Assembly (NCBI GenBank): GCA_049700195.1
Contig: JBNAVY010000014.1
Location: 1 to 50,075, forward strand
Length of the DNA stretch: 50,075 nt
Direction: 5' to 3'
Source: JBNAVY01 sp049700195
Lineage (GTDB): Bacteria; Bacillota; Thermoanaerobacteria; Thermoanaerobacterales; Thermoanaerobacteraceae
Every line of letters starts with the position of its first letter. The first letter of the stretch is position 1. Shown here in pieces: positions 43,285 to 50,075 of this stretch. The position numbers and the translations under genes are program-made. The notes beneath the pieces are model-generated. The model was not told the DNA's origin and ran no database searches. It saw only the letters and a program-made list of their open reading frames with translations.

Positions 43285-44167
43285 CAAAACATTCCTTTCC
43301 TATCATAGTACCTATGCCTTCATCAGTAAAAATTTCAAGAAGTAATGAATGTGTAAGTCTTCCATCAATAATATGAGCTCTTTTTACATCATTTTCTACT
43401 GCTTTTGTGCAGCATAAAAGCTTTGGTATCATTCCACCGTTTATGCATCCTGAATTCATAAATTCTTTTGCATGCTCTAAGTCCATTCTGGATATTAGGC
43501 TGCTTTTATCATTTATATTTGATAGAATCCCTTCAACATCTGTAAGTAAAATTAGTTTTTCAGCCTTTAACGCTTCTGCGATTTTTCCTGCTGCAGTATC
43601 CGCATTTACATTGTATGTTTTGCCGTCATCTCCGAAAGATGTAGGTGCAATAACAGGTATATAGCCTTTTTCCAGCATCATCTTTATAACATCAATGTTT
43701 ACATCTATAATATTTCCTACATAGCCAATATCTCCATTTGAGGTGTCTTTTTCTGCTTTTAAAAGTTTTCCATCTTTCCCACTTATGCCAATTGCATGGC
43801 CACCCAGTTCATTAATCAAAGATACAATTTCTTTATTAATGCGCCCCATAAGTACCATTTCTACAATTTCCATAGTGGCTTCGTCAGTAACTCGCAGCCC
43901 ATTTACAAATTTTGACTCTATCCCTAACTTTTCTAACATTTTATTTATTTCCGGGCCACCACCATGTACAATTACAGGATTTAATCCTACAAATTTCATC
44001 AAAACAATGTCCTGCATTACCATTCTTTTTAAATTGCAGTCAAACATTGCACTACCGCCGTATTTTATTACAACTGTCTTGCCAGAGAACTTTTTAATAT
44101 AAGGGAGTGCTTCTATTAAAACATGTGCTTTTGCGATTTCGTCACCAAACTTCTCTTTTCTAATCAT
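43268..44167 (-). CDS. argB: Acetylglutamate kinase
   Basis: ArgB (299 aa) phosphorylates N-acetylglutamate, usually the arginine-inhibited step. Amino-acid-kinase motifs: VVIKYGGSAM near residue 32, PVIVHGGGPEINKML, and NVNADTAAGKIAEAL. The N-terminal extra helix (MIRKEKFGDEIAKAHVLIEA) is characteristic of arginine-sensitive hexameric enzymes, so feedback inhibition by arginine is likely. Start overlaps the argJ stop as ATGA. Confidence 0.97.
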   Translation of the reverse strand: MIRKEKFGDEIAKAHVLIEALPYIKKFSGKTVVIKYGGSAMFDCNLKRMVMQDIVLMKFVGLNPVIVHGGGPEINKMLEKLGIESKFVNGLRVTDEATMEIVEMVLMGRINKEIVSLINELGGHAIGISGKDGKLLKAEKDTSNGDIGYVGNIIDVNIDVIKMMLEKGYIPVIAPTSFGDDGKTYNVNADTAAGKIAEALKAEKLILLTDVEGILSNINDKSSLISRMDLEHAKEFMNSGCINGGMIPKLLCCTKAVENDVKRAHIIDGRLTHSLLLEIFTDEGIGTMIGKECFDDDNL

Positions 44168-45384
44168 GTTCTATAACTCCCGTTAATTTTTACATAATCA
44201 TAACTTAAGTCGCACCCCCACGAAGTCGCACTATATTCTCCGGCCTTCATATCTACAGTTATAGTAATTTCTTTTTCTTTTAAAATTTCTTTGGCTAAAG
44301 CCTCATCAAAAAAGATGCAACCTCCATTTTCACAAACTTTAATTTCTCCTTTCACGCTTTTAAAATATATATCTACTTCATTTACGTCAAAATCTGCTTC
44401 TGAATACCCCACTGCTGCAAGAATCCTTCCCCAGTTGGCATCTTCGCCAAATATAGCTGTTTTTACAAGATTTGAGTTTATAATAGATTTTGCAGCTAAT
44501 ATTGCATCTTCTTCAGTTTTTGCATTTACAATATTTATTTCCATGAACTTAGTTGCTCCTTCTCCATCTTTCACAATAAGTTTTCCAAGAGTTTTATTCA
44601 CATTTTCTAAGGCATTATAAAATAGATCAAATTCATGAGTCCCTTCTTCTATTATTTTGTTTTGTGCTTCCCCATTTGCAAATATTATCGCTGTATCATT
44701 TGTGCTCATATCCCCATCAACAGAAATCATATTATAAGTTTTATCTACAGTTTCCTTAAAAGCTTTATTTAATGCAACCTTAGTTATATTAGCATCTGTA
44801 AGTATAAAAGAAAGCATTGTAGCCATATTAGGATGTATCATACCTGAACCTTTTGCAAACCCTGTCATTGTAACAATTTTACCTTCTATTACAAACTTGG
44901 CTGTAACACCTTTTAAAAAAGTATCTGTTGTCATTATAGCTTCAGCCGCCTGATACCCACCCTCTGTTGAAAGATTTTCTGCTGCAGTCTCAATCCCTTT
45001 TAAAACTCTTTCCATAGGAAGAGGTGTACCAATAACCCCTGTAGAACATACCAACACTTTTTCTTCATCCATTTTAAGAAGTTGTGAAACTTTTTTTGCC
45101 ATGTTAATAGCATCCCCAAAACCTTTTTCTCCTGTGCAGGCATTGGCATTGCCACTGTTTATAATAATCGCCTGTGCTGTACCTTTTTCTATTCTTTTCA
45201 TATCAAGAATAACCGGCGCCGCTTTAACCTTATTCGTTGTAAATACTGCTGCTGCATTTGCCACTTTGTCTGAATATATCAACGCAATATCCTTTTTACT
45301 TTTTTTTATACCTGCAAAAATGCCTGAAGCTAAAAATCCCTTTGGCAGTTCAATGCTTCCTTCCAAAATCTTAAACTCTTCCAT
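44164..45384 (-). CDS. argJ: Bifunctional ornithine acetyltransferase / N-acetylglutamate synthase
   Basis: ArgJ (406 aa) transfers acetyl from N-acetylornithine to glutamate, recycling it. It is autoproteolytically cleaved at the Thr nucleophile, here Thr189 in HPNMATMLSFILTD. The oxyanion-hole threonines are in CSTGVIGTPLP. Whether it also uses acetyl-CoA (bifunctional) is not settled from sequence; absence of argA and argE in the operon fits the cyclic pathway. GGAGG lies 7 bases before the ATG used. Confidence 0.96.
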   Translation of the reverse strand: MEEFKILEGSIELPKGFLASGIFAGIKKSKKDIALIYSDKVANAAAVFTTNKVKAAPVILDMKRIEKGTAQAIIINSGNANACTGEKGFGDAINMAKKVSQLLKMDEEKVLVCSTGVIGTPLPMERVLKGIETAAENLSTEGGYQAAEAIMTTDTFLKGVTAKFVIEGKIVTMTGFAKGSGMIHPNMATMLSFILTDANITKVALNKAFKETVDKTYNMISVDGDMSTNDTAIIFANGEAQNKIIEEGTHEFDLFYNALENVNKTLGKLIVKDGEGATKFMEINIVNAKTEEDAILAAKSIINSNLVKTAIFGEDANWGRILAAVGYSEADFDVNEVDIYFKSVKGEIKVCENGGCIFFDEALAKEILKEKEITITVDMKAGEYSATSWGCDLSYDYVKINGSYRT

Positions 45385-45425
45385 TATCAAATCCTCCAAA
45401 ATTTTTATTTTATCTTTGTTTTTAT

Positions 45426-46460
45426 CTAAGGATATATTGGAACCATATCAAGTCCTGTATTTTCATCAATTCCAAACATAATATTCATATTTTGGACAGC
45501 CTGGCCTGACGCCCCTTTAACGAGATTATCAATTGCAGACATCACTATTAAAGTATTTGTCTTTTGGTCAACTTCAAAACCAATATGGCAAAAATTTGAT
45601 ACATAAACATTTTTTGTTGCAGGATAATTGCCAGGTTGCAATATTTTGATAAAATATTCATTTTTATAAAAATCGGTGTAAACATTATATATAGTTTTTA
45701 TATCCATATCTTTTTTTAGTTTGCAATACATAGTACTTAAAATTCCTCTTGTCATTGGCGTAAGATGGGGCGTAAACACAACAGATACCTTTTCTTTGAA
45801 AGCTTTAGAAAGCTCTTGCTCCATCTCTGGAATGTGTCTATGCTTTGCAACATTATACGCTCTTATATTTTCATTGCATTCTGCATACATATTGTTATGT
45901 GAGGGATTGTGACCTGCCCCTGATACACCTGACTTTGAATCAACAATTACCTCACCCTTTATTATGCCATTTTTCAAAAGAGGCATAAGTCCTAATATAA
46001 CACTTGTAGGATAACATCCTGGATTTCCTACTACTTCAGCCTCTTTTATAGTTTCTCTGTAAACTTCCGGAAGACCATATACCCTTTTAATACCTTCATA
46101 ATTTTCATAATCTTTACTATACCATTCTTTATAAACTGAATAATCATCAAATCTAAAGTCAGCTCCTAAGTCAATCACCTTTACTCCTTTATTTACAGCT
46201 TCTCTTGCAATTTTTGAAGCATGACCTGAAGGCAAAGCCGTAAATATTACATCACATTCTGACATCGCCTTTTCTAGATTTAAATCTTCCAACTCTTTGT
46301 CACAAAAACCAGTGAGAGATGTATAAACATCAGAAATTGCTTTGTTATTATAACTTTGAGAAGAAAGATATTTTATTTCTACTTTTTCATGCTTTGAAAG
46401 TATTCTTATAAGTTCAACCCCTGTATAACCTGTAGCTCCAAAAATACCCACCTTAACCAT
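45426..46460 (-). CDS. argC: N-acetyl-gamma-glutamyl-phosphate reductase
   Basis: ArgC (344 aa) reduces N-acetylglutamyl phosphate with NADPH. The nucleotide-binding start VGIFGATGYTGVELIRIL, catalytic Cys149 in VGNPGCYPTSVILG, and HRHIPEMEQEL are all typical. First gene of the eight-gene arginine operon. GGGAGG lies 8 bases before the ATG. A long AT-rich leader of about 145 bases separates it from the promoter and holds ARG-box-like sites. Confidence 0.97.
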   Translation of the reverse strand: MVKVGIFGATGYTGVELIRILSKHEKVEIKYLSSQSYNNKAISDVYTSLTGFCDKELEDLNLEKAMSECDVIFTALPSGHASKIAREAVNKGVKVIDLGADFRFDDYSVYKEWYSKDYENYEGIKRVYGLPEVYRETIKEAEVVGNPGCYPTSVILGLMPLLKNGIIKGEVIVDSKSGVSGAGHNPSHNNMYAECNENIRAYNVAKHRHIPEMEQELSKAFKEKVSVVFTPHLTPMTRGILSTMYCKLKKDMDIKTIYNVYTDFYKNEYFIKILQPGNYPATKNVYVSNFCHIGFEVDQKTNTLIVMSAIDNLVKGASGQAVQNMNIMFGIDENTGLDMVPIYP

Positions 46461-46517
46461 ATAAAGTACCTCCCTCTTTTAAATCCTCTGTCATTTATTA
46501 ATATATATACGTATTAA

Positions 46518-46640
46518 TTTATATTTATACATAAAGCGTTAAAAAAAATATGTATATAAATAATATAAATAAATTTAATATTTAATTCATAATTATGCAA
46601 CTTTTATTTTACATTATACCACCATACAAAATTTTTTCAA
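46518..46640 (-). promoter_or_regulatory. Arginine operon promoter with ARG-box-like sites
   Basis: On the minus strand TTGAAA (46640-46635), a 16-base spacer and TATAAT (46618-46613). Just downstream is TGCATAATTATGAA (46599-46586), and further TGTATAAATATAAA (46531-46518). Both resemble ArgR sites (TGAAT-4AT-ATTCA) with several mismatches. Arginine repression through ArgR is expected; the sites are inference. Confidence 0.5.
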
Positions 46641-46680
46641 GACCTTTTCATAAAAAATTTATCTCTTTAAAATAACAAAA

Positions 46681-47829
46681 TTATCTTCCTGTCTTCCAAA
46701 AAAAGATGTACCCAAAGATTAAACCTACAGCACCAGCCAAAAGAGAATTATAGAAAAACATTGCCTTTATTCCATAAGCGTCACTTAAAAATCCCCCTAA
46801 TAAGCTTCCAACAATCCTTGAAATACCCATACCTATTAAATTATTCATGGTCTGTCCCGATGCCCTTAACTCTTTTGGAACTTCTTGATTGATATAAGTT
46901 GCCATAGAGTAATATAAAACTATAAAAATTAAACCATGTAAAAGTTGAAATGGCAATACCAAATATGCGTTTTTAAAAAGCGATATAATAAACCACCTTA
47001 TTGCTGCCACTCCGCTTGCTCCTATAAGCGCTCCTCTTGTGCCTATTTTCGCAAGTATTTTATCGGCATACAGTAAAAATGGTATCTCGCTAATTGCAGA
47101 AATAAAATAAGCCCAGCCCAGAAGCTCATTGCTTCCGCCTATTTGCCTAAAGTAAATAGGAAAATAAGTATAATAAAACCCTAAGGTAATCTGTACTAAA
47201 AAATTGAATACCATCAACAAAACAAGTTTTTTATCCGAAAAAAGCTTCCATATAGAAACCTTTTCTTTACCAAATTGATGACCTATTACAACAGGAAGTT
47301 TAAATACAATCACAAAGGCTAAAAACAATACTACAATATTTAAAATAAAAATACTTCCAATATATCTTTGCACAAACCATCCTGCTATAACTGACATCAC
47401 TGCGTATCCAATTGTTCCTGCCATTCTTATTGGCCCAAATTTTTGTTTGGTTTCGCTTAAATACTCCAATGTTATAGTATCACTTATCGGGCCAGTAGAA
47501 GTCTGAAAAAATGTAAAAAGAGTTATAACGGCTATAAGATAATAAAAGTTAAGTGACAAAGGAAACAGTGCCATTATAAAAATGCTGGCTAAAAATAAAA
47601 TCTGCAAAACAAAATTTTTAGACTTCGCTCTGTCACTTGTAATTCCCCAAAACGGCTGAGCTATTATAGCGACAAAAGGACCTAAAGACATTAAAATTCC
47701 AATTTCACTTTTACTATAACCTATGTAGTCCAAATAAACTGGCACAAAAGTGCCATAAATCGCTCCCCCCATAAAAAATACTGCGTAAAAGATTATAAAA
47801 AAATAATAGCTAATAGCTGCATATCCCAT
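46681..47829 (-). CDS. MFS transporter (MFS_1-like / LacY-NupG-like)
   Basis: This is a 12-helix major facilitator protein of 382 aa. The N-terminal pattern FMGGAIYGTFVPVYLDYIGYS followed by IGILMSLGPFVAIIAQPFWG and TSDRAKSKN is typical of the MFS_1-like group that includes sugar and nucleoside:H+ symporters. The second half has RQIGGSNELLGWAYFISA and EIPFLLYADK. The substrate is not predictable. GGGAG precedes the ATG. It is divergent from the ArsR-family operon, and its promoter is only 15 bases from the palindromic operator, so the same regulator might influence it. Confidence 0.85.
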   Translation of the reverse strand: MGYAAISYYFFIIFYAVFFMGGAIYGTFVPVYLDYIGYSKSEIGILMSLGPFVAIIAQPFWGITSDRAKSKNFVLQILFLASIFIMALFPLSLNFYYLIAVITLFTFFQTSTGPISDTITLEYLSETKQKFGPIRMAGTIGYAVMSVIAGWFVQRYIGSIFILNIVVLFLAFVIVFKLPVVIGHQFGKEKVSIWKLFSDKKLVLLMVFNFLVQITLGFYYTYFPIYFRQIGGSNELLGWAYFISAISEIPFLLYADKILAKIGTRGALIGASGVAAIRWFIISLFKNAYLVLPFQLLHGLIFIVLYYSMATYINQEVPKELRASGQTMNNLIGMGISRIVGSLLGGFLSDAYGIKAMFFYNSLLAGAVGLIFGYIFFWKTGR

Positions 47830-47872
47830 TTATCTCCCTCTTTCTTTTGTGGCTAAAACTTAATTTTAGATA

Positions 47873-47901
47873 ATTATAAAAGAACTTGCTCAAAATAGCA
47901 A
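47873..47901 (-). promoter_or_regulatory. Promoter of the MFS transporter gene
   Basis: On the minus strand TTGCTA (47901-47896), a 17-base spacer and TATAAT (47878-47873). It lies back-to-back with the ArsR operon promoter. Confidence 0.6.
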
Positions 47902-47908
47902 ATGCATA

Positions 47909-47954
47909 TTGACAAATTATTTCACATGTAATATAATTATTACATGTGAAATAA
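47909..47954 (+). promoter_or_regulatory. Consensus promoter covered by a 17-bp-arm palindromic operator
   Basis: TTGACA (47909-47914), 17 bases, TATAAT (47932-47937) is a perfect sigma-A-type promoter. Arms 47917-47933 and 47938-47954 (TTATTTCACATGTAATA and its exact complement) with a 4-base centre span the -10. The third gene of the operon encodes an ArsR-type regulator, the likely ligand of this site. Confidence 0.85.
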
Positions 47955-47975
47955 AAAAATGAGGAGGCTTTTAAA

Positions 47976-48170
47976 ATGGGATTTGTTTATCTTATACTCG
48001 CCCTTTCTATCACTTCAATAATTTTTTTAACAGCAATTGTTCTTGAAATAACAAAGCTTCAAGCGCAATATAAGGCTTTTTCTAAATTAACTCAAGAGAC
48101 ACAAGAAAAACTGTCATCTTTACGTCAAAAAGCAGTATCTATTGAGAAATTACTTGAAAATATAGAATAA
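47976..48170 (+). CDS. Small membrane protein with coiled coil (64 aa)
   Basis: I do not recognise the family. It has one N-terminal membrane helix (FVYLILALSITSIIFLTAIV, about residues 3-22), followed by a Gln/Lys/Glu-rich helix of heptad character ending SIEKLLENIE. GAGGAGG is 8 bases before the ATG, and the gene directly follows the strong palindrome-covered promoter. The layout (one helix plus cytoplasmic coiled coil) is shared with the next gene, so the two may pair. Confidence 0.72.
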   Translation: MGFVYLILALSITSIIFLTAIVLEITKLQAQYKAFSKLTQETQEKLSSLRQKAVSIEKLLENIE

Positions 48171-48184
48171 AAAGGAGGATTAAT

Positions 48185-48409
48185 ATGAATACATCGGGCA
48201 CAGACTTATTTACAATTATCACACTTTTTACGCCTTTTATTTTAGCAGTTGTCTTTGCCGTTTTCTCAATATTCGTCTTTGTAAAAGTATCAAATATGCG
48301 AAAACAAAATGAGTTATATATAAAAATGTCAAACGATCTATTAAATGAGATAGATGGAGTAAAAAGTGCACTAGAAAAAATAGAAAAGCTGTTAAAGGAC
48401 GTCGATTAA
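48185..48409 (+). CDS. Small membrane protein with coiled coil (74 aa)
   Basis: This is the second small membrane protein of the operon, of unknown family. A polar N-terminus is followed by one hydrophobic helix (about residues 14-33, LFTPFILAVVFAVFSIFVFV) and a charged helical tail ending ALEKIEKLLKDVD, similar in style to the tail of the preceding protein. AAAGGAGG lies 6 bases before the ATG. It is 14 bases after the first gene and one base before the regulator gene, so the three are surely co-transcribed. Confidence 0.72.
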   Translation: MNTSGTDLFTIITLFTPFILAVVFAVFSIFVFVKVSNMRKQNELYIKMSNDLLNEIDGVKSALEKIEKLLKDVD

Positions 48410-48410
48410 A

Positions 48411-48755
48411 ATGGCTGAACACAACCTCTCACCAGAATATTTAGATCCGGCAAAGATTATAAAAATTTTTGACGCTCTATCCCACCCTGTAAGAATAAAA
48501 ATATTAGGCATTCTGTATGAAAATAGGCAGTATATAAGCGAACTTGCAAGAATAATAGGCATAAGCAGACCTCTTCTATACATCCATCTTCGCAAATTAG
48601 AAGAAGCAGGGCTTGTAAAAGCGAGTATGGAAATCTCCAGTGATGGAAAAGCCACAAAATATTATGAATTAAATCATTTTGATATAAAACTAACGCCTCA
48701 AATGCTTCATGAAATCTCCAAAGAAATTAATTTAGAAGATAAAAAATCTCAATAA
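48411..48755 (+). CDS. ArsR-type winged-helix transcriptional regulator
   Basis: This 114-aa winged-helix regulator starts its DNA-binding domain at FDALSHPVRIKILGIL, a classic ArsR signature, then ISELARIIGISRPLLYIHLRKLEEAGLVKA (recognition helix) and a wing (DGKATKYYELNHFDI). There is no Cys-x-Cys metal site (ELCVCD-type) in the recognition region, so metal sensing of the ArsR/CadC kind is not supported. I infer that it represses its own operon through the palindrome over the promoter. Its start lies one base after the preceding stop. Signal and targets are unknown. A strong terminator follows. Confidence 0.88.
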   Translation: MAEHNLSPEYLDPAKIIKIFDALSHPVRIKILGILYENRQYISELARIIGISRPLLYIHLRKLEEAGLVKASMEISSDGKATKYYELNHFDIKLTPQMLHEISKEINLEDKKSQ

Positions 48756-48758
48756 CGA

Positions 48759-48805
48759 AAACCCTCAGACAAAAGGAACCGTCACCTTTGTCTGAGGGTT
48801 TTTAC
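48759..48805. terminator. Terminator of the ArsR operon
   Basis: AAACCCTCAGACAAA and TTTGTCTGAGGGTTT form a long stem with loop AGGAACCGTCACC, followed by T residues on the plus strand. On the minus strand TTTTCG follows, so it may also stop the convergent membrane-protein gene. Confidence 0.85.
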
Positions 48806-48849
48806 TCATTTTTACATACTGATCTAAAATAGAAATTTAGCCTTAAGTT

Positions 48850-49473
48850 TTAAGTTCGCACCATAATAAATCTTTTACTCAAAATAGCAGCTAAATAAAT
48901 TATTATAGCCAGCATACCAACTTTTTCTAATACTCCGAAATATGAAGCGAAAAATACCAATATTATGACAGACATGCTGCCAAATATATTCACCCATGTA
49001 TCTTTTATGACTTCATATATACTATTCTTTTCTATCGGTATATCAAAGGCTACGTTGTAAATACCTATTTCTATTTCTATAATGCTTCTCAACACCTTAG
49101 AAAATTTTTCGCCTTTCAAAGATTTTTTATACTTATAGAAGTAAATTTGCTTTAAAACACTTATAAACATTACAGTTGTAAAAATTACATAATTTCCAAT
49201 CTCACCGCCTATTCCTTTAGCATCAACATAAAACAATATCCCAGCCATAAACCACACAAGTGTCCCAACTTTTGACCTGGCAATCATTTTATATATAATC
49301 CCATCGTCTAGAGGAACTTTGCGCCATCTACTAAAAAACATTTTTCGCTTTTCTACAAAATTGATAATTAAAGGAGGAATTTTATCTCTATCAGACAATT
49401 TGTAAATATAAAGTACCACTTGATATAAAGATTCGAGTAGAATTAAAATGGCATTAAACCATACCATTAACAT
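48850..49473 (-). CDS. Polytopic membrane protein of unknown function
   Basis: This 207-aa protein has about four to five hydrophobic helices: near the N-terminus (FNAILILLESLYQVVLYIY), a hairpin around residues 70-105, and two adjacent C-terminal helices (VIILVFFASYFGVL and VGMLAIIIYLAAIL). Basic loops (FVEKRKMFFSRWRKV) suggest an inside-facing loop. I see no family signature. GAGGAG lies 9 bases before the ATG. It follows the secreted protein gene by 29 bases, so the two are probably co-transcribed. Confidence 0.65.
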   Translation of the reverse strand: MLMVWFNAILILLESLYQVVLYIYKLSDRDKIPPLIINFVEKRKMFFSRWRKVPLDDGIIYKMIARSKVGTLVWFMAGILFYVDAKGIGGEIGNYVIFTTVMFISVLKQIYFYKYKKSLKGEKFSKVLRSIIEIEIGIYNVAFDIPIEKNSIYEVIKDTWVNIFGSMSVIILVFFASYFGVLEKVGMLAIIIYLAAILSKRFIMVRT

Positions 49474-49502
49474 AATAATAATCTCCTCATAGATATTCTC
49501 TT

Positions 49503-50063
49503 TTAGTAATAATATTCAACTGTAGTCCCATATTCCCTTCCAACCTCTAATGTTTGGACTTTTAAAGGTTTTGTATAAGTTCCATCAGAATAATGTACTA
49601 ATGTCACATAAATTACATAAACATTCTCATAATTGCTCCAGGCTTTCCACATCAACGCTCCCGTATAAGTATCTTGTAAATAGTTATTATTAAACCATGA
49701 TATTAATGTGTTTGTAAAGCGATCTATAACATAGACCTTAGGGAATGCTAATTTATATTTATAAGCCAGAGAAGCTTCAACCAAATCAACTGATGCTTCA
49801 GCTACATATCTTGCCAATTCATTATTGTTGTGCCTTTTTATTTCTTCCGAAAGTTTAATACCTCCACCAATGTCAGCATTATAATTAGGTAAATAAATAA
49901 AATCCATACTAGAAAGTTTAGTATTTTCTACCACACTCATTTCGATGCTACCTTCAAAAATCGCAGCTGGTTCATTTTCTAATACGTTATCCGTCGCTCC
50001 AAATACAACTGTTGTTGAAAATATTAATATCAAAGTAAGTAATACTGTCACTATCCTTTTCAT
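49503..50063 (-). CDS. Secreted protein of unknown function
   Basis: The 186-aa product has a clear signal peptide (MKRIVTVLLTLILIFSTTVVFGA, cleavage about residue 23). The mature part is of mixed secondary structure with an aromatic-rich C-terminal half (NYENVYVIYVTLVHYSDGTY ... TTVEYYY). There is no lipobox and no recognised domain. The ribosome site is weak (TGGAA), and the upstream promoter is outside the window. It precedes the polytopic membrane protein gene. Confidence 0.65.
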   Translation of the reverse strand: MKRIVTVLLTLILIFSTTVVFGATDNVLENEPAAIFEGSIEMSVVENTKLSSMDFIYLPNYNADIGGGIKLSEEIKRHNNNELARYVAEASVDLVEASLAYKYKLAFPKVYVIDRFTNTLISWFNNNYLQDTYTGALMWKAWSNYENVYVIYVTLVHYSDGTYTKPLKVQTLEVGREYGTTVEYYY

Positions 50064-50075
50064 TTAATTCCATCA

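Noticed and set aside
46461..46612. T-box or other riboswitch in the argC leader
   Set aside because: The 145-base leader is AT-rich without a specifier-loop, T-box sequence or terminator/antiterminator pair.
1..50075. CRISPR arrays, insertion sequences, prophage or rRNA genes
   Set aside because: No regularly spaced repeats, transposase or integrase frames, or rRNA-like sequence were seen anywhere in the window.

Overview
The window is AT-rich (roughly 30% GC by eye) chromosomal DNA from an anaerobic, endospore-forming, low-GC Firmicute. A clostridial/thermoanaerobacterial relative such as Thermoanaerobacterium or Thermoanaerobacter is my inference. The evidence is a split yabP/yabQ/divIC sporulation-division cluster, an [FeFe]-hydrogenase maturase (HydF), a superoxide reductase, strong AGGAGG ribosome sites and many TTG/GTG starts. 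Most genes lie on the minus strand.

Region 1 (1-11165): three tRNA genes (Leu-UAA, fMet, elongator Met), then the conserved mazG - HU - rqcP - SpoIID-like - yabP // yabQ - divIC - S1 protein - Ppx/GppA block. Between yabP and yabQ lie about 5 kb of other genes: a secreted purple-acid-phosphatase-like enzyme preceded by Pho-box-like repeats, a membrane protein of unknown function, a HAD phosphatase and a CBS-domain family II pyrophosphatase.

Region 2 (11260-18078): an Xre-HTH/TPR regulator co-transcribed with an MFS exporter, hydF under its own promoter, an OmpR/PhoR-type two-component system, and desulfoferrodoxin.

Region 3 (18077-25447): a tightly coupled catabolic-looking operon made of an (alpha/alpha)6-type glycoside hydrolase-like protein, a nitrilase-fold protein that has lost all three catalytic residues, an intact nitrilase-family hydrolase and a GPH-family sugar symporter. 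Next to it is a gpmA - class I aldolase - ferritin operon.

Region 4 (25448-31443): a VapBC toxin-antitoxin pair with a palindromic operator on its promoter, then two translationally coupled MutS-like ATPases. I recognise a fluoride (crcB-motif) riboswitch with a transcription-terminator expression platform in the leader of the MutS-like pair. Divergent to it is a CLC chloride/proton antiporter with a canonical chloride-type selectivity motif.

Region 5 (31455-35276): two envelope proteins of unknown function (one a beta-propeller lipoprotein) and an M3 oligopeptidase.

Region 6 (35277-46640): a compact eight-gene arginine operon argC-argJ-argB-argD-carA-carB-argG-argH, with a good promoter and ARG-box-like sites but without argF.

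Region 7 (46681-50063): an MFS transporter, divergent from a three-gene operon of two tiny membrane proteins and an ArsR-type regulator whose consensus promoter is covered by a 17-bp-arm palindrome, then two unknown membrane/secreted proteins.

The strongest candidates for follow-up are the fluoride riboswitch controlling a MutS-like ATPase pair, the glycosidase/nitrilase/pseudo-nitrilase/GPH operon, and the self-regulated ArsR operon with two micro-membrane proteins.
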